Below, piece by piece: positions 16,079-24,268 of a DNA stretch of 33,028 nucleotides. The translations under genes and the position numbers were made by a program. The notes beneath the pieces were generated by a model. That model ran no database searches, was not told the origin of the DNA, and was given only the letters and a program-made list of their open reading frames with translations. Source of the DNA: JAPLJQ01 sp037143735 (GTDB lineage: Bacteria > Desulfobacterota > Syntrophia > Syntrophales > UBA2185). Location of the stretch: contig JBAWYD010000012.1 of assembly GCA_037143735.1 (NCBI GenBank), positions 1 to 33,028 on the forward strand, given 5' to 3'. Every line of letters begins with the position of its first letter. Position 1 is the first letter of the stretch.

Positions 16079-17244
16079 AAAATATATCAATTCTTGGTTC
16101 AACGGGTTCCATCGGCGTAAACGCACTTGACGTTATAAAAAGCAATCAATCGCGATTCAGGGTCGTTGCCCTGTCCGCCTGTCGCAATATCTCTCTTTTG
16201 AACACACAGATTAAGCAATTCAGACCGAAGGTTGTATCTGTTGTCGATAAGGAGCATGCTCGCAAACTTGAAAAAATGATTGACCCTGCAGCAGGGACAC
16301 AGATACTTTTCGGTTCCGATGGTTACCGGGAAGTGGCTGCAATAAAAGAAGCAAACATGGTGATATCAGCCATGGTGGGCTCAGCCGGTCTCATTCCTAC
16401 GATGGAGGCCCTGGAAGCGGGCAAGGATATTGCGCTGGCCAATAAAGAAACCATGGTCATGGCAGGAGACATTATTGTTAAGAATGCAAAGAAAATGGGA
16501 GTTACTATTCTGCCTGTTGACAGCGAACATAGTGCCATCTTTCAATGTCTTTCAGGCAACCGACACGCAGACATCAATCGTATTATTCTGACTGCGTCGG
16601 GAGGTCCCTTTTTAAACATAGCACAGGATGAACTTGCCAATGTTAAACCGGAACATGCCCTAAGGCACCCGAACTGGCAGATGGGTCCTAAAATTACCAT
16701 TGATTCAGCATCCATGATGAACAAGGGACTTGAAGTGATTGAAGCAAAACATTTTTTCTCTGTCGATATCGACCGTATTGAAGTACAAATCCATCCGCAG
16801 AGCATTATTCACTCCATGGTGGAATATGTTGACGGTTCTGTGATTGCTCAGCTTGGTGTACCGGATATGAGAATACCCATCGCCTATGCCCTTTCGTATC
16901 CTGAAAGGCTGCGGCGTTCTGGGCCCTTTCTGGATCTTTTAAAAGTAGGCCGATTTGATTTTTTTTGCCCTGATTTGAAAAAGTTTCCAAGCCTGAAGCT
17001 TGCCTACGATGCGGGCAGGGCGGGTGGAACGATGCCCGCTGTTTTGAATGCGGCAAACGAAGTTGCCGTAACATTATTCTTAAAAGAAGCCGTTCGCTTT
17101 ACGGATATGCCAAAGCTGATAGGGGAGGTCCTTTCCTCTCATCAGATGAAAGGAACACCCGACATTCATGATATTCTTGAAGCCGATCGATGGGCCAGAG
17201 AGAGGGCGAATAAAATTGCTGAAAGGATGAGCGTGACCTCGTGA
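16075..17244 (+). CDS. dxr: 1-deoxy-D-xylulose 5-phosphate reductoisomerase
   Basis: A 389-residue DXR, which converts DXP to MEP with NADPH, the first committed step of the non-mevalonate isoprenoid pathway. The NADPH loop LGSTGSIG (7-14), ALANKETMVMAG, the metal-binding LPVDSEHSAIFQ, MNKGLEVIEA and IHPQSIIHSMVEY blocks are present. The ATG overlaps the cdsA stop (ATGA at 16075-16078), which is the natural coupled start. A longer reading from within cdsA would add 18 unrelated residues. ispG, from the same pathway, is encoded about 9 kb downstream. Confidence 0.97.
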   Translation: MKNISILGSTGSIGVNALDVIKSNQSRFRVVALSACRNISLLNTQIKQFRPKVVSVVDKEHARKLEKMIDPAAGTQILFGSDGYREVAAIKEANMVISAMVGSAGLIPTMEALEAGKDIALANKETMVMAGDIIVKNAKKMGVTILPVDSEHSAIFQCLSGNRHADINRIILTASGGPFLNIAQDELANVKPEHALRHPNWQMGPKITIDSASMMNKGLEVIEAKHFFSVDIDRIEVQIHPQSIIHSMVEYVDGSVIAQLGVPDMRIPIAYALSYPERLRRSGPFLDLLKVGRFDFFCPDLKKFPSLKLAYDAGRAGGTMPAVLNAANEVAVTLFLKEAVRFTDMPKLIGEVLSSHQMKGTPDIHDILEADRWARERANKIAERMSVTS

Positions 17245-18341
17245 TCGGTATCAGTATTATTTCTGTCATCATTTTGCTGGGAGTCCTCATTTTTGTCCAT
17301 GAGGTCGGTCATTTTCTTGTTGCCAAATGGGCCGGGGTTGGCGTACTCAAGTTTTCCCTTGGATTTGGCCCAAAGCTGATCGGTAAAAAGGTAGGAGAGA
17401 CGGAATATCTCCTGTCTCTGATCCCTCTTGGAGGCTATGTTAAGCTCCTCGGTGAATCCGAAGGCGATGACCTTTCCGAGGAAGACGCTAAACGGTCTTT
17501 TTTGAAACAATCCGTATTAAAAAGAATGGCCATTGTTGTGGCAGGTCCTGTATTTAATTTTCTGCTCGCCATTTTGATTTTCACCATCGTTTATATCTTC
17601 GGGATTCCCACGTTAACCACCCAGATCGGCGGCGTACAGGATGGATCACCGGCCTATGAGGCGGGCATTAAAGATGGGGATATTATTATCGCCATTGAAG
17701 GTGAAGAGCTTTCAAGATGGGATAAACTTGCTGAAGTGGTCACGAAGAGCAAGGGTGGAGAATTAAGGTTTACAATAAAGCGGGGAGATGATCGGCAGGA
17801 TGTGTTGCTGACGCCCAGATTACTGAAAACGAAAAATCTTTTCGGTGAAGATATTGATTCCTATAAGATCGGTGTCAGTCCCTCGTCCCAGGTTGTCATA
17901 GAAAAAATGAACCCCGTCACTGCCTTCTGGATGAGTCTCAAACAGACCTGGATTATCAGTAAGTTAACGGTATTGAGTATCGTCAAGATTATAGAAGGAG
18001 TCATTTCTCCCAGGACACTGGGGGGACCGATTCTGATCGCACAGATGGCGGGAGCTCAGGTTAAGGAAGGTCTTGTGCCTTTTGTTTTATTTATGGCATT
18101 GCTGAGCATCAATCTGGCTGTGCTCAATCTACTGCCGATTCCCGTCCTCGATGGAGGGCACATCTTTTTTTATTTCATTGAAATGGTTACGGGAAAGGAA
18201 ATTAATATCAGGTGGAGAGAGATGGCTCAACAGGTTGGTTTTGTTCTCCTGGTGCTTCTTATGATCTTTGTTTTTATCATCGACATTGAAAGGTTGAATC
18301 CGACAATGTTTGAGGATTTCAACAAAATGTTTTCAAGATAG
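17241..18341 (+). CDS. rseP: Site-2 intramembrane zinc protease RseP
   Basis: A 366-residue S2P-family protease. The zinc site is H20-E21-V-G-H24 in the first membrane helix, followed by the FGFGPKL block; the third ligand lies in the C-terminal LPIPVLDGGH motif. One PDZ domain is visible between the halves (about 110-205, GSPAYEAGIKDGDIII). E. coli RseP has two PDZ domains, so this is the shorter single-PDZ type common outside the gammaproteobacteria. Family members cut transmembrane anti-sigma factors or leftover signal peptides. The GTG start overlaps the dxr stop (GTGA). Confidence 0.95.
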   Translation: MIGISIISVIILLGVLIFVHEVGHFLVAKWAGVGVLKFSLGFGPKLIGKKVGETEYLLSLIPLGGYVKLLGESEGDDLSEEDAKRSFLKQSVLKRMAIVVAGPVFNFLLAILIFTIVYIFGIPTLTTQIGGVQDGSPAYEAGIKDGDIIIAIEGEELSRWDKLAEVVTKSKGGELRFTIKRGDDRQDVLLTPRLLKTKNLFGEDIDSYKIGVSPSSQVVIEKMNPVTAFWMSLKQTWIISKLTVLSIVKIIEGVISPRTLGGPILIAQMAGAQVKEGLVPFVLFMALLSINLAVLNLLPIPVLDGGHIFFYFIEMVTGKEINIRWREMAQQVGFVLLVLLMIFVFIIDIERLNPTMFEDFNKMFSR

Positions 18342-18343
18342 AT

Positions 18344-19027
18344 ATGTGGACTTTAGCCATTGATACGTCGACGATGACGGCAAGTGCGGCATCGCTGAAA
18401 AATTCCGAGATCGTCGGTGAGGTCTTTGTAAATCTGAAGATAAATCATACTCCCATGTTACTTCCGGTTATAGAAATGTTATGCACCGCATCCGGCATGA
18501 AACTTGAGGAGGTGGATCTTTTTGTGTGTACGATCGGACCGGGTTCCTTTACAGGGGTCCGCATCGGTGTGTCTACGGTAAAGGGATTTGCCCTTGCGAC
18601 AGGAAAGCCGGTTGTAGGTGTATCGACACTGGATGCTCTTGCTTTGAATCTTCTCGGGTCTCCCGTCAAGGTATGTCCCATGTTGGACGCAAGAAAGAAT
18701 CAGGTATATACGGCGCTTTACAGAACAGACGGTGATAATCAGCTCGAGAAGATAAAAGATGAAAGAGATACGGAAATCAGGGAATTTTTGCGAACCATTG
18801 ATGAAGAGGTGATTTTTCTGGGTGAGGGGGCGCAAAAATACGCCGGTGTTATAAGGGAGATGCTGTGTGGGAAGGCATACTTTGCGGCAGGTATTCAGAA
18901 TCATGTTCGAGCGTCAATGGCAGGCATGTTGGGAGAAAAAAAATTTCGTGACGGTGAAATGGACGACCCCGTAACACTCGTACCCCGATACATGCGCCTT
19001 TCAGAAGCTGAATTAAAGATGAAATGA
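18344..19027 (+). CDS. tsaB: tRNA t6A modification protein TsaB
   Basis: A 227-residue TsaB, a catalytically inactive relative of TsaD that scaffolds the TsaBDE complex making N6-threonylcarbamoyladenosine in ANN-decoding tRNAs. The start LAIDTST, the GPGSFTGVRIG block and GKPVVGVSTLDALA are typical. It starts two bases after the rseP stop. Its C-terminal third is less conserved, as is usual. The operon appears to end here, since a separate promoter-like sequence follows. Confidence 0.94.
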   Translation: MWTLAIDTSTMTASAASLKNSEIVGEVFVNLKINHTPMLLPVIEMLCTASGMKLEEVDLFVCTIGPGSFTGVRIGVSTVKGFALATGKPVVGVSTLDALALNLLGSPVKVCPMLDARKNQVYTALYRTDGDNQLEKIKDERDTEIREFLRTIDEEVIFLGEGAQKYAGVIREMLCGKAYFAAGIQNHVRASMAGMLGEKKFRDGEMDDPVTLVPRYMRLSEAELKMK

Positions 19028-19043
19028 AGATAAACATGAGAAG

Positions 19044-19070
19044 TTGACAAGCCGTGTAAATTAATATAAA
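19044..19070 (+). promoter_or_regulatory. Candidate promoter before the YdcH-like gene
   Basis: A perfect TTGACA (19044-19049) and TATAAA (19065-19070) are separated by only 15 bases, shorter than ideal. The predicted start lies just before the GGAGGTG ribosome site at 19079. Confidence 0.4.
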
Positions 19071-19093
19071 AAATGCGTGGAGGTGTCGAATCC

Positions 19094-19318
19094 ATGGAAC
19101 AAGCCGAGGAACTCTTGATTCAGAAACATATTCATCAGGATGTGGAATTGCGGCAAACGGTTCAAGAGCATAAAAATCTTGAAAGTGAAATAGAAAATTA
19201 TAACAAACGTATTTATTTGACGCCTGAAGAAGAGGGCGAGAAAAAAAAGCTGCAGAAAAAAAAGCTGCAGAAAAAAGAGCAAATCTTTAAAATTTTATCA
19301 AAGTACCGAGAGGGATAA
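19094..19318 (+). CDS. YdcH/DUF465-family small protein
   Basis: A 74-residue, almost entirely helical protein. It fits the YdcH/DUF465 pattern: an LIQKH..L first helix, a turn, then a LTPEEEGEKKKLQKKKLQKKEQIFKIL helix (in adjacent parts). The function of the family is unknown. The ATG at 19094 has GGAGGTG eight bases upstream; an earlier ATG at 19073 lies before that site and is not favoured. Two perfect 15-base copies, AAAAAAAAGCTGCAG at 19241-19270, encode the repeated K-K-L-Q-K motif. The gene sits before psd without an obvious functional tie. Confidence 0.75.
   Translation: MEQAEELLIQKHIHQDVELRQTVQEHKNLESEIENYNKRIYLTPEEEGEKKKLQKKKLQKKEQIFKILSKYREG
19241..19270. repeat. 15-base tandem duplication in the YdcH-like gene
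   Basis: Two perfect adjacent copies of AAAAAAAAGCTGCAG, in frame, duplicate five residues. Partial repetition continues into the next A run. Confidence 0.9.
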
Positions 19319-19368
19319 GACGGTTACGACGTTAGGGTTCTACCCCTGCAACTGAAGACCGACTGGAC

Positions 19369-20010
19369 ATGAAGCAGAATTTTATCATAGCAAGGCAGGG
19401 GTTTCCGTTTATTGTTCCTTTGTTTCTACTCTCTGTTGTTTTGGCGCTCGTAGGCAAAACATGGGTATCGGTTCCGTTTTTTTTGTTGACGGCGTTTGTG
19501 ACATGGTTTTTCCGTAATCCGGAACGATTTTCACCGGAAGATAATGGCTTGGTCGTTTCTCCTGCTGACGGCAAGGTCATAAAGATTGAAGATGTCGCAG
19601 AGAACGGTCTGATGAAGGGGCCATCAAAAAAAATCAGCATTTTCATGAACGTATTTAACGTTCATGTCAACAGAATACCGTATTCGGGTACAGTCAATGC
19701 CGTCCGCTACCGTGAAGGAAAGTTTTTTTCAGCAAATCTGGATAAAGCCTCGACATCAAATGAAAAAAACTCTGTACTGATTGAAACGGTCAAGGGAAAA
19801 CAAATCTTGACGGAACAGATAGCAGGTTTAATTGCAAGAAGGATTGAATGTTGGTTGGAAGAGGGGATGCATGTTAATAAAGGGGACCGGTTCGGGCTCA
19901 TACGGTTCGGTTCACGTCTCGACGTCTTTCTACCCGTTGATACTGCCGTAGCCGTGAGCATTGGGGACAAGGTAAAGGCAGGTGAGACACCGATAGGATG
20001 GCTAAAATGA
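19369..20010 (+). CDS. psd: Phosphatidylserine decarboxylase (short form)
   Basis: A 213-residue proenzyme of the short PSD type. Members cleave themselves at a G-S bond to form a pyruvoyl group; here G181-S182 in RFGSRLDVFLP is the site. The PADGKV block (about 65-70) and FMNVFNVHVNR (about 92-102) are present, and two hydrophobic N-terminal segments (about 13-48) probably anchor it to the membrane. It converts phosphatidylserine to phosphatidylethanolamine. It overlaps pssA, whose product makes its substrate. Confidence 0.95.
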   Translation: MKQNFIIARQGFPFIVPLFLLSVVLALVGKTWVSVPFFLLTAFVTWFFRNPERFSPEDNGLVVSPADGKVIKIEDVAENGLMKGPSKKISIFMNVFNVHVNRIPYSGTVNAVRYREGKFFSANLDKASTSNEKNSVLIETVKGKQILTEQIAGLIARRIECWLEEGMHVNKGDRFGLIRFGSRLDVFLPVDTAVAVSIGDKVKAGETPIGWLK

Positions 20011-20792
20011 AAAAAGGCGCATCGTTAAAGAGGGAGCGTGTAAGGAAGGGGATTTACGTCCTTCCCAATCTTTTTACTACGGCAAGTCTTTTTTGTGGAT
20101 TTTATTCCGTCATAGCATCCATGAAAGGAGACTATTTCCTGGCGGCCGTACCCATTCTTATTGCTTTTGTACTTGATGGTCTTGACGGCAGAATAGCAAG
20201 AATGACCAACACCACGAGCAAATTTGGTTCGGAGTATGATTCTCTGGCCGATTTGGTGGCCTTTGGGGTTGCGCCTGCCATTCTGACCTATTCATGGGCT
20301 CTGTCGTCTTACGGGAAATGGGGGTGGCTTGCAGCATTTCTTTTTGTCGTTTGCGGCGCCCTTCGGCTCGCACGATTCAATGTCCAGATCGCCATGATCG
20401 AAAGCAAACTCTTTAACGGATTGCCGATACCGGGAGCGGCCACAGTCATCGCCACGGGAGTGCTGCTTTTCTTCTATGTGGGAGGGGAAGGCAGATTTGT
20501 TGATCTATCCGTGCTTGTTACAGTGGTGTCTTTGTCATTGCTCATGGTCAGCAGTATTAAATATTACAGTTTCAAGGACCTGAACTATTTCTCTCGAAAA
20601 CCGTTTATGTCCTTTGTCATCATCGTATTTATCCTCATCATCATTATCGCTGAGCCTCAGATCATGATGTTTACTTTCTCTTTCGGCTATAGCCTTTCCG
20701 GACCATCCTGGTCCCTGTTCAAGCTCGGGAAGAAAGCATATGCGGAGATTAAGGCAAGGAGATCTCAGCAGCCCAAACTTAGCTTGCTCTAA
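19998..20792 (+). CDS. pssA: CDP-diacylglycerol--serine O-phosphatidyltransferase
   Basis: A membrane enzyme of about 264 residues that makes phosphatidylserine from CDP-diacylglycerol and serine. The CDP-alcohol phosphotransferase motif is complete: DGLDGRIAR, eight residues, then G-S-E-Y-D-S-L-A-D. Several membrane helices follow. It overlaps the end of psd; either ATG at 19998 or the ATGA-coupled ATG at 20007 may be used, three residues apart. With cdsA at 15272 and psd it forms a route from phosphatidate to phosphatidylethanolamine. Confidence 0.95.
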   Translation: MAKMKKGASLKRERVRKGIYVLPNLFTTASLFCGFYSVIASMKGDYFLAAVPILIAFVLDGLDGRIARMTNTTSKFGSEYDSLADLVAFGVAPAILTYSWALSSYGKWGWLAAFLFVVCGALRLARFNVQIAMIESKLFNGLPIPGAATVIATGVLLFFYVGGEGRFVDLSVLVTVVSLSLLMVSSIKYYSFKDLNYFSRKPFMSFVIIVFILIIIIAEPQIMMFTFSFGYSLSGPSWSLFKLGKKAYAEIKARRSQQPKLSLL

Positions 20793-20850
20793 GTAGCGGA
20801 ATATCCTGGTGTCACGCATCGAAGATAAAAATTGCAGGGAGTAAACTGTT

Positions 20851-21867
20851 GTGAAGACATATCATGTTGCCGTCGTTGGCGCCACGGGAGCCGTGGGCAA
20901 CGAAATGTTAAGGATTCTTGAGGAAAGAAACTTTCCCGTGCGGCAACTGACACTGCTCGCATCGCAACGATCGATCGGTAAAATACTCCAATTCAGGGGG
21001 CAATCCGTTCCGATTCAGGTATTGAACGAAGACTCTTTCTCGGATATCGACATCGGTTTTTTCTCGGCCGGGGGAAGTGTCAGTGAACGGTTTGCACCAA
21101 TCGCCGCCGATGCGGGGTGTGTGGTCATCGACAACACGAGTGCATTCAGGATGGATCCCGATGTTCCCCTTGTTGTGCCGGAGGTAAATTCAGAAGCCAT
21201 TGCCATGTATAAAAATAAGGGTATCATCTCGAATCCGAACTGCTCAACCATCCAAATGGTGGTAATCCTGAAACCGATTCATGATGCCGTCAGGATCAGG
21301 CGAATCGTGGTATCGACGTATCAGGCCGTATCCGGTACGGGAAAGAGAGCCATTGAGGAATTGATGGAGCAGACAAAGGCTATCCTGGATGATCGTGAAC
21401 CTAAGAACAGTGTCTATCCTCATAGAATTGCATTCAACTGTCTTCCCCAGATCGATGTTTTTTTGGATAATGGTTATACAAAAGAAGAAATGAAGATGGT
21501 GAATGAAACGAAAAAGATTCTGAATGATTCAGCCGTGGCTGTTACCGCCACAACCGTCAGGGTACCTGTTTTTTTTGGTCATTCCGAATCTGTTAATATT
21601 GAAACGGAAAGGAAAATTACAGCCGAGGAGGTCAGGAATATTCTTTCCCGCTCACCGGGCGTCACGGTACTTGATAATCCGAAAGAAAATGAATATCCCA
21701 TGCCCATTCATGTTGCTGGTAAAGATGACACATATGTCGGCAGAATCAGAGAAGACGAGTCGATAGCAAATGGAATCAATATGTGGATTGTGTCGGACAA
21801 TGTGAGAAAAGGCGCCGCCCTGAATACGATACAGATTGCTGAAATTCTTATAAGAGAACACTTATGA
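20851..21867 (+). CDS. asd: Aspartate-semialdehyde dehydrogenase
   Basis: A 338-residue ASADH, which reduces aspartyl phosphate to the semialdehyde for the lysine/diaminopimelate, threonine and methionine branches. The NADP loop GATGAVG (10-16), the catalytic C131 in NPNCST and the SGTGKRAIEEL block are present. The start is GTG, with GGGAG upstream. It overlaps rsmD (ATGA). Diaminopimelate is a cell wall component, which fits the envelope-rich surroundings, but the link may be accidental. Confidence 0.96.
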   Translation: MKTYHVAVVGATGAVGNEMLRILEERNFPVRQLTLLASQRSIGKILQFRGQSVPIQVLNEDSFSDIDIGFFSAGGSVSERFAPIAADAGCVVIDNTSAFRMDPDVPLVVPEVNSEAIAMYKNKGIISNPNCSTIQMVVILKPIHDAVRIRRIVVSTYQAVSGTGKRAIEELMEQTKAILDDREPKNSVYPHRIAFNCLPQIDVFLDNGYTKEEMKMVNETKKILNDSAVAVTATTVRVPVFFGHSESVNIETERKITAEEVRNILSRSPGVTVLDNPKENEYPMPIHVAGKDDTYVGRIREDESIANGINMWIVSDNVRKGAALNTIQIAEILIREHL

Positions 21868-22424
21868 GAATTGTTGGAGGTGAGGCCAGAAGCAGGCAGA
21901 TTTATCTGCCGAAGAAATGTCGCATAAGGCCAACCTCAGATAAGATCAAGGAAACGCTTTTTAACATCCTTCATGACGTGGAAGGGAAAAATTTCCTTGA
22001 TCTTTTTGCCGGAAGCGGCAACGTGGGGATTGAAGCTCTGAGTCGCGGCGCTGCAAGGGTGGTATTTATAGAAAAAAATGTGGTTTTGGCAAATGCCATT
22101 AAGAAGAATATTGAAAGTTTAGGGTTGGGACTTCGGTGTGAAATGCTCAGAAATGAGGTGGGACGAGGCATCCGTGAACTGGGCGAAAGAGGGGAAAAAT
22201 TTGACACGCTGTTTGCCGATCCCCCTTATGAAGCGGGATTGATCAAAAAGACACTGAAGAATCTTGAAGATGGGAGACTGTTTACAGGCAGTAGCATCAT
22301 TGTCGTTCAGCATTCAAAAAGAGAAGCCTTGCCGGAATCGATGTCGGATCATTATGTATTGCAAGATCAGAGAATATATGGTGATACGGCGCTGTCTTTT
22401 TTAAAAATTCATTCAAACAAATAG
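21864..22424 (+). CDS. rsmD: 16S rRNA (guanine966-N2)-methyltransferase RsmD
   Basis: A 186-residue methyltransferase. The N-terminal MRIVGGEARSR start, RPTSDKIKETLFNIL, SAM motif I LDLFAGSGNVGIEALSRGA and the catalytic DPPY (119-122) identify RsmD, which modifies G966 in 16S rRNA in E. coli. It overlaps the asd stop by four bases and precedes coaD by seven; the rsmD-coaD pair is widely conserved. Confidence 0.95.
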   Translation: MRIVGGEARSRQIYLPKKCRIRPTSDKIKETLFNILHDVEGKNFLDLFAGSGNVGIEALSRGAARVVFIEKNVVLANAIKKNIESLGLGLRCEMLRNEVGRGIRELGERGEKFDTLFADPPYEAGLIKKTLKNLEDGRLFTGSSIIVVQHSKREALPESMSDHYVLQDQRIYGDTALSFLKIHSNK

Positions 22425-22431
22425 GAAAAGT

Positions 22432-22917
22432 ATGCAGAAAGTTGCTGTTTATCCAGGTTCTTTTGATCCCATCACCAACGGCCATGTCGACCTCATCACA
22501 AGAGGTTTGAGAATGTTCGATGAAATCATTGTCTTGATTGCCTATAATCCCAACAAAACCACCTATCTTTTTTCAGTCGAAGAGAGAGTGAAAATGATCA
22601 GTGATGTCGTAAAAAATCAGGAAAGGGTGCGCGTTGATAGCTATGCAGGTCTCGTGGTTGATTACGTCAGGAATTCGGGAGCGAACGTTATATTGAGGGG
22701 TTTGAGAGCCCTGTCCGATTTTGAGTATGAATTTCAACTGGCGCTTATCAATCGAAGACTGAACAGAGATGTTGAAACGGTATTCCTCATGACAGGTTAT
22801 AAGTGGTTTTTTACGAGTTCTCAGATTATAAAAGAAGCGGCCAGTATGGGAGGATCGGTAAAAGGACTGGTACCAGATAACGTATATCAACAATTACAGG
22901 AAAAATTCGGAAAGTAG
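22432..22917 (+). CDS. coaD: Phosphopantetheine adenylyltransferase
   Basis: A 161-residue CoaD, the penultimate enzyme of coenzyme A synthesis, which transfers AMP from ATP to phosphopantetheine. The nucleotidyltransferase motif is T15-N-G-H18 in PGSFDPITNGHVD, and the second block is FTSSQIIKEAASMGG near residue 130. RGLRALSDFEYEFQLA is also typical. No residue is missing. A short GGAAAAG precedes the ATG. Confidence 0.97.
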   Translation: MQKVAVYPGSFDPITNGHVDLITRGLRMFDEIIVLIAYNPNKTTYLFSVEERVKMISDVVKNQERVRVDSYAGLVVDYVRNSGANVILRGLRALSDFEYEFQLALINRRLNRDVETVFLMTGYKWFFTSSQIIKEAASMGGSVKGLVPDNVYQQLQEKFGK

Positions 22918-22932
22918 GAAGTATTATACATA

Positions 22933-24126
22933 ATGAAACTGTCATCAAGAATCAATAGTATAAAAGTATCGCCAACCCTCGAAATTACTAGAAAAGCCAA
23001 TATATTGCGGGCGCAAGGTCGAGATATTATCGGCTTTGGTGCGGGAGAACCTGATTTTGATACTCCGGGTCATATCAAACGGGCGGCCATAAAGGCCATT
23101 GAGGCAGGCTTTACGAAATATACCCCCGTTGGCGGGGTTGATGAATTAAAGGATGCCATTATTCGAAAGCTGAAGCGGGATAGTCAATTGTGTTACAACA
23201 GAGATGAAATCGCTGTTTCCTGCGGTGCAAAGCATACCCTTTATAACCTCATTCAGGTTTTGTTCGAAGAAGGTGATGAGGTCATTATTCCGTCACCATA
23301 CTGGGTATCGTATTTGGATATGGTGGTTCTTTCAGGAGCAACCCCGGTCATTCTGAAAACGGACGCCGCTCGTGGCTTCAAAATAGCGCCTGATCAGCTT
23401 GAAAGTATCATCAGCAAGAAGACGAAAGCCATTATCATAAACAGCCCCTCCAATCCTACCGGCGTTGTATATTCGGCGTCTGAACTGGAGGCGCTTGCAG
23501 AGATTATCCTCAACAGGGACATCTTCGTCATATCTGATGATATATATGAAAAGATTATTTATAATGGCCTGTTGTTTTGCAACATTGCATCCGTCGACGC
23601 AAGAATCAAACAATCAACCATCATTGTGAACGGTGTGTCAAAGGCGTATTCTATGACGGGTTGGAGAATCGGTTATGCCGCCGGCAGCGAAGAAATTATT
23701 TCGGCGATAACAAAACTTCAGAGTCAGAATACTTCAAATCCTACTTCGATTTCTCAGGCTGCTGCCATAGAGGCGCTGGATGGTGTTCAGGAAAGCGTCT
23801 ATGAAATGGTTGGAGAATTCAAGAAGCGAAGGGACGTGATAGTGGGTAAGCTCAATGCCATCGATGGCGTCTCATGTATGAACCCTCAAGGGGCGTTTTA
23901 TGTATTTCCGGATGTTTCGGCACTCTATGGGCGCTCTTATCGCAATCTCATGATATCAAATTCATCAGATTTGGCAGCCTACCTTCTCGATGAGGCCGGT
24001 GTTGCCGTTGTATCCGGCGCAGACTTCGGCCAGGATCATCATATTCGACTTTCCTATGCCACCTCATTGAGTAAAATTGAGGAGGGCATGGAAAGGATCA
24101 AGATTGCCGTCATGAAACTTGTGTAA
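22933..24126 (+). CDS. Class I pyridoxal-phosphate aminotransferase (aspartate aminotransferase type)
   Basis: A 397-residue fold-type I aminotransferase of the Ib subgroup. The PLP lysine is K237 in NGVSKAYSMTGWRIGY. Also visible are GAGEPDFDTP (36-45), INSPSNPTG (about 169-177), SDDIYEKI and the arginine in the DHHIRLSYA block that binds the substrate carboxylate. These suggest aspartate as substrate, although some relatives also use prephenate or other amino acids. It follows coaD by 15 bases. The gap to the next gene (24127-24268) carries a repeat and a terminator-like hairpin. Confidence 0.93.
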   Translation: MKLSSRINSIKVSPTLEITRKANILRAQGRDIIGFGAGEPDFDTPGHIKRAAIKAIEAGFTKYTPVGGVDELKDAIIRKLKRDSQLCYNRDEIAVSCGAKHTLYNLIQVLFEEGDEVIIPSPYWVSYLDMVVLSGATPVILKTDAARGFKIAPDQLESIISKKTKAIIINSPSNPTGVVYSASELEALAEIILNRDIFVISDDIYEKIIYNGLLFCNIASVDARIKQSTIIVNGVSKAYSMTGWRIGYAAGSEEIISAITKLQSQNTSNPTSISQAAAIEALDGVQESVYEMVGEFKKRRDVIVGKLNAIDGVSCMNPQGAFYVFPDVSALYGRSYRNLMISNSSDLAAYLLDEAGVAVVSGADFGQDHHIRLSYATSLSKIEEGMERIKIAVMKLV

Positions 24127-24151
24127 ATAGGGTTTGACGGTTTCGTAAAAA

Positions 24152-24177
24152 ATTGTCTCGCTTTGCTCGTAATGACA
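24152..24177. repeat. Dispersed-repeat-like sequence (CGCTTTGCTCGTAATGACA)
   Basis: The segment ATTGTCTCGCTTTGCTCGTAATGACA resembles the CGCTTCGCTCGCAATGACA elements widely seen between bacterial genes. It is slightly degenerate and is flanked by TTGTC and GACAA, a 5-base inverted pair. Only one copy is in the window. Confidence 0.45.
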
Positions 24178-24225
24178 AATGAGGCTTTCTTACAGGTCTT
24201 CAGGTTTTGGGTTCGATCAGGAAAT

Positions 24226-24250
24226 CCCCGTCGTGTAGGCGGGGTTATTT
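24226..24250 (+). terminator. Candidate terminator after the aminotransferase gene
   Basis: CCCCGTC (24226-24232), loop GTGTA, and GGCGGGG (24238-24244) pair over seven positions with one G-U, followed by TTATTT. It lies 24 bases before the next ATG, so it could also affect that gene. The T tract is broken by an A. Confidence 0.5.
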
Positions 24251-24268
24251 AACACAAAAGGTGATAAA

